Source: Bradyrhizobium liaoningense
GTDB lineage: Bacteria > Pseudomonadota > Alphaproteobacteria > Rhizobiales > Xanthobacteraceae
Direction of reading: 5' to 3'
Assembly: GCF_018130785.1 (NCBI RefSeq)
Contig: NZ_JAFCJT010000013.1
Location: 1-64,000, forward strand
Length of the DNA stretch: 64,000 bases
Shown: positions 52,389 to 62,827 of the stretch, in pieces
Layout of the letters: every line of letters starts with the position of its first letter
How positions within the stretch are numbered: the stretch's first letter is position 1
Notes under the pieces: generated by a model
Database searches by the model: none
What the model was told of the DNA's origin: nothing
What the model saw: only the letters and a program-made list of their open reading frames with translations
Made by a program: the position numbers and the translations under genes

Positions 52389-53336
52389 ATGAACGATACC
52401 ACGTCAGATCCCCCCAAGCTGAGCTGGTGGCGCCGCCTGTCCAACGGGCTGAAGCGCACCTCGTCCTCGCTCGGGACCGCGGTCGCCGACCTCGTCACCA
52501 AGCGCAAGCTCGACCGCGCCATGCTCGACGACATCGAGGACGTGCTGCTGCGCGCCGACCTCGGCACCTCGGTCGCGGTGCGGATCGCGGACGCCGTCGG
52601 GACCGGGCGCTATGACAAGGCGATCTCGGCGGACGAGGTCAAGGACGTCGTCGCCATCGAGGTCGAGAAGGTGCTGGCGCCGGTCGCCAAGCCGCTCGAG
52701 ATCGATACCGGTAAGAAGCCGTTCGTCATCCTCGTGGTCGGCGTCAACGGCTCCGGCAAGACCACCACCATCGGAAAACTCTCGCAGAAATTCTCGTCCG
52801 AAGGCCGCAAGGTGATGCTGGCCGCCGGCGACACGTTTCGTGCGGCGGCCATCGAGCAGCTCAAGGTGTGGGGCGAGCGCACGAAGACACCGGTCGTCGC
52901 GGGCGCGCAGGGCTCGGATTCGGCGAGCCTTGCCTTCAATGCGCTGACGGCGGCGAAGGAGCAGAGCGTCGACGTCCTCCTGATCGACACCGCCGGCCGC
53001 CTGCAGAACAAGGCCGAGCTGATGAACGAGCTCGAAAAGGTCGTGCGCGTGATCCGCAAGGTGGACGACACTGCGCCGCATGCCGTCTTGCTGGTGCTTG
53101 ATGCTACGGTCGGTCAGAACGCACTGTCGCAGGTCGAGGCCTTCCATCGCACCGCCGGGGTCACCGGCCTCGTGATGACGAAGCTCGACGGCACCGCGCG
53201 CGGCGGCATTCTGGTGGCACTCGCGGAGAAATTCAAACTGCCGGTGTATTTCATCGGCGTCGGCGAAGGCGTCGACGATCTCGCGCCGTTCACCGCACGC
53301 GATTTCGCCCGTGCGATCGCCGGAATCGAAAGTTGA
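52389..53336 (+). CDS. ftsY: Signal recognition particle receptor FtsY
   Basis: A 315-residue SRP receptor GTPase. The NG domain has P-loop GVNGSGKTTTIGKLS, DTAGRLQNKAELMNEL and TKLDGTARGG. The acidic N-terminal membrane-binding extension of enterobacterial FtsY is almost absent, with only ~25 residues before the N domain, which is usual in alphaproteobacteria. Works with Ffh, also in this window. Coupled to yciB by close overlap. Confidence 0.96.
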   Translation: MNDTTSDPPKLSWWRRLSNGLKRTSSSLGTAVADLVTKRKLDRAMLDDIEDVLLRADLGTSVAVRIADAVGTGRYDKAISADEVKDVVAIEVEKVLAPVAKPLEIDTGKKPFVILVVGVNGSGKTTTIGKLSQKFSSEGRKVMLAAGDTFRAAAIEQLKVWGERTKTPVVAGAQGSDSASLAFNALTAAKEQSVDVLLIDTAGRLQNKAELMNELEKVVRVIRKVDDTAPHAVLLVLDATVGQNALSQVEAFHRTAGVTGLVMTKLDGTARGGILVALAEKFKLPVYFIGVGEGVDDLAPFTARDFARAIAGIES

Positions 53337-53338
53337 GA

Positions 53339-53941
53339 ATGGACAAGACCCAGCCGCATCCGCTGTTCAAGCTTGCGACCGAGCTCGGTCCGCTGCTCGT
53401 CTTCTTCTTCGTGAATGCGAAGTTCAATTTGTTCGCCGCGACCGGCGCCTTCATGGTCGCGATCGTCGCGGCGATGATCGCGTCCTATGTGGTGACGCGC
53501 CACATCCCAATCATGGCGATCGTCACAGGCGTGATCGTGCTGGTGTTCGGCACGCTGACGCTGGTGCTGCACGACGAGACCTTCATAAAGGTCAAGCCGA
53601 CCATCATCTACGGCCTGTTCGCGGCGATCCTCGGCGGCGGCCTGCTGTTCGGCCGCTCCTTCATCGCCGTGATGTTCGACCAGATGTTCAACCTGACGCC
53701 GCAGGGCTGGCGCATCCTCACGCTGCGCTGGGCGCTGTTCTTCGCCGGTATGGCGGTGCTCAACGAGATCGTCTGGCGCACCCAGAGCACGGATTTCTGG
53801 GTGAACTTCAAGGTGTTCGGCGTCACGCCGATCACGATGATCTTCGCCATCGCCCAGATGCCGCTAACCAAGCGCTACGGGATCGAGCCGGCGTCGCTGG
53901 AGGCGAGCGAGGCCGAGGCGGGCGATGTGAGGAAGGGGTGA
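53339..53941 (+). CDS. yciB: Inner-membrane septation protein A
   Basis: A 200-residue membrane protein with about five hydrophobic segments and the family motifs LGPLLVFFFVNAKF, PTIIYGLFAAILGGGLLFGRSF, LTLRWALFFAGMAVLNEIVWR and TDFWVNFKVFGV. YciB/IspZ is linked to cell division and envelope synthesis. The ATG at 53339 is 2 bases after the ftsY stop. No cofactor site is expected. Confidence 0.93.
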   Translation: MDKTQPHPLFKLATELGPLLVFFFVNAKFNLFAATGAFMVAIVAAMIASYVVTRHIPIMAIVTGVIVLVFGTLTLVLHDETFIKVKPTIIYGLFAAILGGGLLFGRSFIAVMFDQMFNLTPQGWRILTLRWALFFAGMAVLNEIVWRTQSTDFWVNFKVFGVTPITMIFAIAQMPLTKRYGIEPASLEASEAEAGDVRKG

Positions 53942-53990
53942 GTTGCTCTCGGTTCCTCATTGCGCGCTGAGACCAGCCACAAACTCAACT

Positions 53991-54127
53991 GTCATCGCCC
54001 GACTTGATCGGGCGATCCAGTATTCCAGAGACAGCAGTGAGATATGGAGAGGCCGCGGCGTACTGGATGCCCCGGCGGAGCCTGTCATCGGGCTCGCCGA
54101 AGGCGAGACCCGGTGGCGGGGCATGAC
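53991..54127. repeat. Palindromic intergenic repeat, family C (copy 3, core inverted)
   Basis: The core (TCCAGTATTCCAGAGACAGC ... GAGGCCGCGGCGTACTGG) is the reverse complement of copies 1 and 2. The right arm carries an extra ~35-bp insertion around GGGCTCGCCGAAGGCGAGAC. It lies between yciB and ccmG. Confidence 0.82.
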
Positions 54128-54169
54128 AGCGGTGTGTGGGGCGGCGCCTTCGTTCGCACGAGCGCAGAG

Positions 54170-54763
54170 CTAGCTCCCCGCCTTCAACGCCTTCTCCATC
54201 TGCGGCAGCAGCACCGTGCGCAAATTGTCCGGCGTGATCGGCCCGACCAGCTTGTAGACGATGGTGCCTTCGCGCCCGACGACGAACGTCTCCGGCACGC
54301 CATAGACGCCCCATTCGATCGAGGCGCGGCCGTTGGCATCGACGCCGACGCGGCGGAACGGGTTGCCATAGCGGCCGAGGAAACGGCGCGCGTTGTCGGC
54401 CGCGTCCTTGTAGTTGATGCCGACGAGCTGGAAGCGCTTGTCCTTGGCGAGCTCGGTCAGGAGCGGCGCCTCGTCATGGCAGGGCACGCACCAGGAAGCC
54501 CAGACATTGACGAGGCTGACCTTGCCCTTGAACGCGGCGGGATCGAGGCCCGGCACCTGCGCGTTGTCGGCCTGCAATCCCTCGAGCTGCGGCAGCGTGG
54601 TCTGCGGGGCCGGCCGCCCGATCAGCGCGGAGGGAATCCGCGAGGGATCGCCGCTGCCGAGCCGGAACCAGAACAGTAGCGCCAGGGCGATGAAGGCGAC
54701 CAGCGGCAGCACCATCAGGAAGGTGCGGCGCTGCGGCCGAGCGGAGGTTTGTTGGTCACTCAT
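54170..54763 (-). CDS. ccmG: Thiol:disulfide interchange protein CcmG (DsbE/CycY)
   Basis: A 197-residue membrane-anchored periplasmic thioredoxin that reduces the haem-binding CXXCH of apocytochrome c. An N-terminal anchor (about residues 13-33, FLMVLPLVAFIALALLFWFR) is followed by the thioredoxin fold with the active site ASWCVPCHDEAP. B. japonicum CycY is the described homologue. Its start overlaps ccmD by 4 bases. It is the last gene of ccmABCDG here. Confidence 0.94.
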   Translation of the reverse strand: MSDQQTSARPQRRTFLMVLPLVAFIALALLFWFRLGSGDPSRIPSALIGRPAPQTTLPQLEGLQADNAQVPGLDPAAFKGKVSLVNVWASWCVPCHDEAPLLTELAKDKRFQLVGINYKDAADNARRFLGRYGNPFRRVGVDANGRASIEWGVYGVPETFVVGREGTIVYKLVGPITPDNLRTVLLPQMEKALKAGS

Positions 54764-54939
54764 GACCGATCCGTCGCGCTGCGGCCGGAACGGCGGGTAA
54801 CGCCGCTGCGGTCGAGCTCGCGCAGGCGCTCCGTCTGGCTGCGATAGTCGAGCACGATCCAGCCGATCAGGATCACGACGACGAACGCCGCAGCCGCGTA
54901 AGACGTCACGATGAAGGACGCGTAGGGGCCGAGCGACAT
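54760..54939 (-). CDS. ccmD: Haem exporter accessory protein CcmD
   Basis: A 59-residue protein that links CcmC to CcmE during haem loading. A single membrane helix (YASFIVTSYAAAAFVVVILI) is followed by a charged tail with the family segment LDYRSQTERLRELD. A longer frame upstream exists but overlaps ccmC and is not used. Overlaps ccmG by 4 bases and starts 2 bases after the ccmC stop. Confidence 0.9.
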   Translation of the reverse strand: MSLGPYASFIVTSYAAAAFVVVILIGWIVLDYRSQTERLRELDRSGVTRRSGRSATDRS

Positions 54940-54941
54940 CG

Positions 54942-55673
54942 TTATGCTGCTTTCTGGCTCGCCTGCATCATCTGCAGCGAGCGGACGCGGCGGCGCAAAA
55001 TCTCGTTGCGCATGGCAGCCAAATGCAGCGTGACGAACAGCAGCGTGAATGCGATCGCCATCAGCAGCAGCGGAATCAGGAACGATTTGTCGAGCGTCGA
55101 GCCGCCCATGCGCATCACCGATGCCGGCTGGTGCAGCGTGTTCCACCAGTCGACCGAGAACTTGATGATGGGCAGGTTGATCGCCCCGACCAGCGTCAGC
55201 ACCGCGGCCGCGCGCGCCGCGCGCGAGGGATCGTCGACCGCGCGCCACAGCGCCATCAGGCCGAGATACATCAGGAATAGGATCAGCACCGAGGTCAGCC
55301 GCGCGTCCCATTCCCAATAGGTGCCCCACATCGGCCGGCCCCACAGCGATCCGGTGAGCAGCGCGAGGAAGGTGAAGGCGGCGCCGATCGGTGCTGCCGC
55401 TTTGGCGGCGACGTCGGCGAGCGGATGCCGCCACACCAGCGTGCCCAATGAGGCGATGCTCATCACGCCCCACACGAACATCGAGAGCCAGGCATTGGGC
55501 ACGTGGATGAACATGATCTTCACCGTCGCGCCCTGCTGATAATCGTCGGGCGCAAGGGCGGACTGGTAGAGGCCGATCGTGAGCAGGATGACGGTCGCGG
55601 CCGCAAGCCACGGCAGCACGCGCGCCGTCAGCGCTAGGAACCGTGTCGGATTGGCGAGGTCGATCAGCGTCAT
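54942..55673 (-). CDS. ccmC: Haem exporter CcmC
   Basis: A 243-residue membrane protein with six hydrophobic helices and the tryptophan-rich haem-handling motif GRPMWGTYWEWDARLTS (WGxxWxWD). It ligates haem with conserved His and hands it to CcmE. Part of the cytochrome c maturation system I. The ATG at 55673 (TLIDLANPTRF) matches family start better than the upstream GTG. Confidence 0.95.
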   Translation of the reverse strand: MTLIDLANPTRFLALTARVLPWLAAATVILLTIGLYQSALAPDDYQQGATVKIMFIHVPNAWLSMFVWGVMSIASLGTLVWRHPLADVAAKAAAPIGAAFTFLALLTGSLWGRPMWGTYWEWDARLTSVLILFLMYLGLMALWRAVDDPSRAARAAAVLTLVGAINLPIIKFSVDWWNTLHQPASVMRMGGSTLDKSFLIPLLLMAIAFTLLFVTLHLAAMRNEILRRRVRSLQMMQASQKAA

Positions 55674-55764
55674 GGTATTTTGATAATCACAGGTAGGCAC
55701 TCACGCAATCAGCATAAAAGCGCGTAGCGAAAGTTGATCGGGGTCAAGGTCGGTCCAGCCCATC

Positions 55765-56433
55765 TCAATCGAGGCCATGGCGCAGGCTCGCCGCCGCGGC
55801 GAAGGGGCCGACCACGAGGCTGACCAGGGACAGCGCGCACAGGATCGAGAACGGCGCGCCGAACGACATCGGACCGACGATCACGGCCTGCGAGGCCGCG
55901 ACCCCGAAAATCAGCACGGGGATCGACAGCGGCAGCACCAGCACGGCCATCAGCAGCCCTCCCCGGTGCAGCGTCACCGCAAGCGCCGCGCCGATCATGC
56001 CGGTGAAGGTCAGCGCCGGTGTGCCGGCCAGGAGCGTCAGCGCCACCGCGCCGGTCGCGACCATGTCGAGGTTGAGCAGCAGTCCCAGCACGGGGGTTGC
56101 GACAATCAGCGGCAGGCCAGCGGCGAGCCAATGCGCCAGCGCCTTGGCGGCGCAGGCGAGTTCCAGCGGCGTCCGGCTCATCGTGATTAGGTCGAGCGAG
56201 CCGTCCTCATGGTCGGCCATGAACAGCCGGTCTAGGGTGAGCAGGCTCGCCAGCAGCGCGCCGAGCCAGAGAATGGCCGGCCCGAGCCGCGACAGCAGCG
56301 CCAGATCCGGCCCCACCGCGAACGGCATCAGCACGACCACGGTCAGGAAGAACAGCACCCCTATCAGCGCCCCGCCGCCGACGCGGAGCGCGATCCGGAC
56401 GTCCCGGCGAATGAGGGCGGAGAGGGCGGTCAT
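55765..56433 (-). CDS. ccmB: Haem ABC exporter membrane subunit CcmB
   Basis: A 222-residue permease of the CcmAB haem-release ABC complex, with six hydrophobic segments. Motifs LIRRDVRIALRVGG, DHEDGSLDLI and LLAGTPALTFTGMIGAAL match the family. The ATG at 56433 was chosen; earlier frame positions have no homology. It is 91 bases before ccmC and 82 bases after ccmA. Confidence 0.94.
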   Translation of the reverse strand: MTALSALIRRDVRIALRVGGGALIGVLFFLTVVVLMPFAVGPDLALLSRLGPAILWLGALLASLLTLDRLFMADHEDGSLDLITMSRTPLELACAAKALAHWLAAGLPLIVATPVLGLLLNLDMVATGAVALTLLAGTPALTFTGMIGAALAVTLHRGGLLMAVLVLPLSIPVLIFGVAASQAVIVGPMSFGAPFSILCALSLVSLVVGPFAAAASLRHGLD

Positions 56434-56515
56434 GGGGTGCTCCCGTCGTGCCCCAAGGGGGAGGAAACGGAGGGGGCGGAGCCCGGCCGCTCGAAAAGCT
56501 GAGGGTCCAGCCCCA

Positions 56516-57118
56516 TCACACCGACCCCCCAATCCGCAGCTCCCGCGAATCGATCCCCAGCGGCGCGTGAGTCGCCGCGATGATCATGCCGCCCCGGGCC
56601 AGATGCTCCCGCATCAGCCCGCCGAACATGTCCTGGCCGGCGACATCCAGTGCGTTGGTCGGCTCGTCCAGCAGCCAGACTGGCCGACGGACGGTCAGGA
56701 GCCGGGCCAGCGACAACCGGCGGCGCTGGCCGGCGGACAGGAAAGCGGCGGGCAAATGGGTGGCATGGTCGAGCCCGACGATGGCGAGGCTCTTGGCGGC
56801 GTCACAGCGCTCGCCGCCCAGAAAATCGGCCCAGAATGACAGATTTTCCGCCACGCTCAGGGCTGGCTTCAGGGCGTCGCGATGGCCGAGATAGTGGCAT
56901 TGCTCCGGCAGCGTCAGCTCGGCATCGCCACCATCCAGCGCGATTGTCCCGCCGGCCGGAATGAGCAGACCCGCGATCAGCCGCAGCAGCGAGGTCTTGC
57001 CCGATCCGTTGCGGCCGACGACCGCCACCGCTTCGCCCGAGACCGCCTCGAAATCGAGCCCGGAAAACACCTCGCGGCCGCCGCGGACGCAAACGACCCC
57101 GCGTCCGGACAGCTGCAT
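56516..57118 (-). CDS. ccmA: Haem ABC exporter ATPase CcmA
   Basis: A 200-residue ABC ATPase: Walker A GRNGSGKTSLLR, signature LSAGQRRRLSLARLL and Walker B VWLLDEPTNALD. It drives release of haem-CcmE with CcmBCD. ATG 57118 has AAGG just upstream, whereas the TTG eight codons earlier has no such site. First gene of the ccm cluster, divergent from acnA. Confidence 0.94.
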   Translation of the reverse strand: MQLSGRGVVCVRGGREVFSGLDFEAVSGEAVAVVGRNGSGKTSLLRLIAGLLIPAGGTIALDGGDAELTLPEQCHYLGHRDALKPALSVAENLSFWADFLGGERCDAAKSLAIVGLDHATHLPAAFLSAGQRRRLSLARLLTVRRPVWLLDEPTNALDVAGQDMFGGLMREHLARGGMIIAATHAPLGIDSRELRIGGSV

Positions 57119-57229
57119 CTTGCCTTGGTTCAACCCGCTCAAAGCCAGGCCTCAGGAAAACTTGGGGTAGCGCATGGGAATTTTTGGCTCGCGAATTGCT
57201 GCGGCACGATTGTGGCTGTGGCGGCGCGG

Positions 57230-57246
57230 TTAGAAAGCTTCTATAA
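57230..57246. promoter_or_regulatory. Candidate Irr box (ICE) before acnA
   Basis: TTAGAA-AGC-TTCTATAA resembles the iron control element TTTAGAA-N3-TTCTAAA bound by Irr in Bradyrhizobium. The inner arms TAGAA/TTCTA are perfect. It lies about 125 bases before the acnA ATG and about 115 bases from ccmA. Confidence 0.5.
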
Positions 57247-57320
57247 GCCCGGAACTACTTGATGCAGCAACTCAACCTGCCCCTGCAAGCGACCCAGCCG
57301 GATTCGCTGACGGTGTTAAA

Positions 57321-57338
57321 ATACCCCTTGCCGGGTAT
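57321..57338. promoter_or_regulatory. Inverted repeat in acnA 5' region
   Basis: ATACCCCTTGCCGGGTAT: 6-bp arms ATACCC/GGGTAT with a 6-base spacer, 24 bases before the acnA start. It would form a small hairpin in the leader or act as an operator. Confidence 0.35.
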
Positions 57339-57361
57339 AACTAACAATTGGGATTTCCTAC

Positions 57362-60082
<2,721 letters not shown>

Positions 60083-60131
60083 GCGCGGATTTGTGAACGG
60101 TGGCTCACTGCGAAGTGAGTAGAAGGTTAAA

Positions 60132-60161
60132 CGAAGGCGGCCTATCAAAAGGCCGCCTTCG
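60132..60161 (+). terminator. Probable acnA terminator
   Basis: A perfect 12-bp stem (CGAAGGCGGCCT / AGGCCGCCTTCG) with a 6-base loop, 50 bases after the stop. The U-run is weak (CGCGTTTG). Confidence 0.6.
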
Positions 60162-60316
60162 CGCGTTTGCGGCACGATTCAGATGGGCCCGCCCGGCGGA
60201 AAACGTCCCCTTGGACGCTTGCCTGGACGGATGAATATGCCGCGCCCCGTAAGACTACGGTGACCATCAGGCGATAAGATTTCCCTTCTCACGAGCAATG
60301 GTGTGCGGCGTTCGAC

Positions 60317-61093
60317 ATGACAACAATGACGGCTTCTCATCTGGTTTCGCGCTGGTCCGGTGCCCTCTGGTCGGGAGCACTCGGTCTCTGCGCGATCGTC
60401 GCCGTCATCCGTCCCGCCGAGGCTGAGCCCCGCGCCGTGGTCGAGCTCTTCACATCGCAGGGCTGCTCCTCCTGCCCCCCCGCCGACCAGGTCATCGGCG
60501 ATCTCTCCAAAGACCCGTCTATCATCGCGCTGAGCATGCCGATCGATTATTGGGATTATCTCGGCTGGAAGGACACGCTTGCGGATTCGCGCTTCTCGGC
60601 GCGGCAGCGCGCCTATTCGCGCATGCGCGGCGACCGCGAGGTCTATACGCCGCAAGTCGTGGTCAATGGTTCGACGCATGTTATCGGCAGCGACCGCGCC
60701 GGAATCGAGAGCGCGATCGGCAAGACCGACAAGGGCACGGGCGTGATGAGCGTGCCGGTGACGATGTCGCTTGCGGGCAAGCAGATCAACGTCTCGGTGG
60801 CGGCGAGCAAGGAGCCGGCGGTCTCTCATGGCGAGGTCTGGATCTGCTCGATCACGAAATCGGTGCCGATCGCGATTGGCCGTGGCGAAAATCGCGGGCA
60901 GCAGCTCACCTATCACAACGTCGTGCGCAACCTGCTCAAGGTCGGCGACTGGAACGGACGTCCGGAAAGCTGGACGGTGCCGTTGGAAAATCTCACGCGC
61001 GACGGCGTCGACGGCGCCGTGGTCTATGTCCAGGACGGCAACCGTGAAAAGCCGGGTGCGATGCTCGGCGCAGCGTACACGTCGCTGCACTGA
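60317..61093 (+). CDS. Exported DUF1223 thioredoxin-like protein
   Basis: A 258-residue protein with an N-terminal signal or anchor (about residues 12-38, ending PAEAEP) and a DUF1223 domain. The CxxC-type motif FTSQGCSSCPPADQVIGDL resembles a thioredoxin active site; MPIDYWDYLGWKDTLADSRFSARQRAY and VYTPQVVVNG are family hallmarks. It is probably a periplasmic thiol protein. Function is not established. It is a single gene downstream of acnA. The leader contains two Met codons and the first was kept. Confidence 0.83.
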   Translation: MTTMTASHLVSRWSGALWSGALGLCAIVAVIRPAEAEPRAVVELFTSQGCSSCPPADQVIGDLSKDPSIIALSMPIDYWDYLGWKDTLADSRFSARQRAYSRMRGDREVYTPQVVVNGSTHVIGSDRAGIESAIGKTDKGTGVMSVPVTMSLAGKQINVSVAASKEPAVSHGEVWICSITKSVPIAIGRGENRGQQLTYHNVVRNLLKVGDWNGRPESWTVPLENLTRDGVDGAVVYVQDGNREKPGAMLGAAYTSLH

Positions 61094-61132
61094 AGCGAAG
61101 CACGCTCAAGAACGTCTCAAGGTAATTAGTCT

Positions 61133-61279
61133 CGTCATTCCGGGGCGGGCGAAGCGCGAGCTCAGGTGCCCGATTGCGCACCTGAAAATCCATCGATCCA
61201 CAATCTGAGCTGAGAAATGGATTCTCAGGTGCGCAATCGCGCACCACAGCTGGCGCCAAGAGGCGCGCCCCGGAATGAC
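61133..61279. repeat. Palindromic intergenic repeat, family B variant (copy 5)
   Basis: Ends GTCATTCCGGGGCGGGCGAA and GCGCCCCGGAATGAC, with an inner pair TCAGGTGCCCGATTGCGCAC / GTGCGCAATCGCGCACC and AAATCCATCGATCC near the centre. Confidence 0.8.
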
Positions 61280-61299
61280 AGCGCCCCGGAAACGTCCAA

Positions 61300-61338
61300 C
61301 CACAAACCAAAAAGGACCAACTTGCGTTGGCCCTCCTT
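61300..61338 (-). terminator. Orphan minus-strand terminator
   Basis: Stem CCAAC-TTGC-GTTGG extended by AAGGA/TCCTT around a short bulge. On the minus strand it is followed by TTTTTGGTTTG. No gene on that strand ends here: the nearest, the GNAT gene, stops at 62070. Confidence 0.5.
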
Positions 61339-61681
61339 GTCGCGCGTACAGACCCGATCCCGACGGCCCCGGGGGGCTGGGGGCTGAGGAATCCGGAACC
61401 GAAAGGACCGGGTCAACGCACACAGGTCTTGTCGCAATGCAGGGCGGCAGGCGCTTGGCGGAAAAGCGGCGATATCAAGATTCCTTCTAACGATCCCGTG
61501 ACGGTTTGCCGCGACAGAGTTCCACTCCTGCGTGTGCTCCGATTCGCACCTGATTCAATGAGTTGAGTGAAGAGCCCCTTGCGATGGGGGACGGTTGGCG
61601 CAATCATGCAACTGTCATGATCCGCGGTTCCGGGGACGGTCTTCGCGGACGCGATCATGCCGCGAGATGAGGAGGCGCGCG

Positions 61682-62053
61682 ATGAGTCTGACGCCGGAGG
61701 ATGTCGATCCGAGCGGGCAGCGCGCAGTGGCGCACCCCGCCGCTGCGAACGTCCAACCGACCCGGGTGACGTTCAACCGGCTCGAACTGCATCGCATCCT
61801 CAATCTCTACGGCCGCATGGTCGCCGATGGCGAGTGGCGCGACTATGCCATCGACTTCCTCAGGGATCGCGCCGTGTTCTCGGTGTTCCGCCGCGCCTCG
61901 GAGGTGCCGATCTATCGCATCGAGAAAGACCCGCGGCTGGCGCGCAAGCAGGGCATGTACAGCGTGATCTCGGCGACCGGCCTGATCCTGCGCCGCGGCC
62001 ACGAGCTCGAGCGCGTGCTGCTGGTGATCGATCGCAAGCTGGCGGTGGTGTAG
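61682..62053 (+). CDS. DUF2794-domain protein
   Basis: A 123-residue cytosolic protein of the alphaproteobacterial DUF2794 family. Motif FNRLELHRILNLYGRMVADGEWRDYAIDFLRDRAVFSVFRRASEVPIYRIEKDPRL is full length. Function unknown. The ATG at 61682 (SLTPEDVDPSGQ) has a GAGGAGG ribosome site about 10 bases before it. Convergent with the GNAT gene, whose stop is 17 bases away. Confidence 0.87.
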   Translation: MSLTPEDVDPSGQRAVAHPAAANVQPTRVTFNRLELHRILNLYGRMVADGEWRDYAIDFLRDRAVFSVFRRASEVPIYRIEKDPRLARKQGMYSVISATGLILRRGHELERVLLVIDRKLAVV

Positions 62054-62069
62054 GCGGGCTACGAGGTCT

Positions 62070-62600
62070 TTACTGCCCCGGCACCGTGCTCGCGCCCTCG
62101 CCGAGGTCGCGCTGCATCATCACCGTGTCGAGCCAGCGGCCGAATTTCAGCCCGACATTGGGGTGCGTTCCGATCATCTTGAAGCCGCCGCGCGTGTGCA
62201 CGCCGATCGAACCGGCATTGGCGGAATCGCCGATCACCGCGATCATCTGGCGGAAGCCGCGCGCCTCGCATTCGGTGATCAGCCGCTCCAGCAGCAACGA
62301 GCCGATGCCGCGGCGGTGGAAGCCTGGATCGAGATAGATCGAGTTCTCGACCGTGAAGCGGTAGGCCGGCCGCGGCCGGTAGGCGCCGGCATAGGCATAG
62401 CCGGCCACGCGTCCGTCGAGGATGGCGACGAAGTAGGGGTAGCCGCCGTCGATCAGCGCGCGATAGCGGCGCGTCATCTCGGCAAGGTCGGGCGGCTCCA
62501 GCTCGAACGTCGCGGTGCCCTCGCGGACAGCCTGCTGGTAGATGGCGGCGATGGCGGGGAGGTCGGCCTCGGTCGTAGGCCTGATTTCAGGTGCGGACAT
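62070..62600 (-). CDS. GNAT N-acetyltransferase, phosphinothricin/methionine-sulfone acetyltransferase-like
   Basis: A 176-residue acetyltransferase. The acetyl-CoA loop is GFHRRGIGSLLLERLI. RPTTEADLPAIAAIYQQAV, GYAYAGAYRPRPAYRFTVENSIYL and GFKMIGTHPNVGLKFGRWLDTVMMQRDL match the Pat/MddA branch, whose members acetylate phosphinothricin or methionine sulfoximine/sulfone. The physiological substrate is not known from sequence. ATG 62600 is at the expected N-terminus. Confidence 0.87.
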   Translation of the reverse strand: MSAPEIRPTTEADLPAIAAIYQQAVREGTATFELEPPDLAEMTRRYRALIDGGYPYFVAILDGRVAGYAYAGAYRPRPAYRFTVENSIYLDPGFHRRGIGSLLLERLITECEARGFRQMIAVIGDSANAGSIGVHTRGGFKMIGTHPNVGLKFGRWLDTVMMQRDLGEGASTVPGQ

Positions 62601-62659
62601 GGCGGGAAGATTAGAGGCTTCCCGGGGCGGCTGGAAGAGGGAGAGGCCGCCTCTCCGCC

Positions 62660-62742
62660 GTCATTGCGAGCGCAGCGAAGCAATCCAGAAATGCGTCCGC
62701 GGAGGGTCTCTGGATTGCTTCGTCGCAAGAGCTCCTCGCCAT
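62660..62742. repeat. Palindromic intergenic repeat, family C-like (copy 4)
   Basis: Short form: GTCATTGCGAGCGCAGCGAA GCAATCCAGA facing TCTGGATTGCTTCGTCGC. The CCAGTACGCC core of copies 1-3 is absent. Confidence 0.8.
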
Positions 62743-62778
62743 GGCGGCGTTCGGGGAAAGACCTCGGCGCAAACAAAA

Positions 62779-62800
62779 ACCCCGGCCTTTCGGCCGGGGT
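62779..62800 (-). terminator. Intrinsic terminator of the Bax-inhibitor-1 gene
   Basis: A 9-bp stem (ACCCCGGCC / GGCCGGGGT) with loop TTTC. On the minus strand it is followed by TTTTGTTT. Confidence 0.85.
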
Positions 62801-62827
62801 CTGTGTCCGTTCGCTCAGGTCCAGTGG

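Larger units (their letters stand above)
61094..61681. other. 588-base gap with repeat and orphan terminator
   Basis: It contains a family B repeat (61133-61279) and an intrinsic-terminator-like hairpin (61312-61338) facing the minus strand. The rest, about 61340-61681, shows no conserved-looking coding frame. Small frames here have no ribosome sites I trust. Confidence 0.45.
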
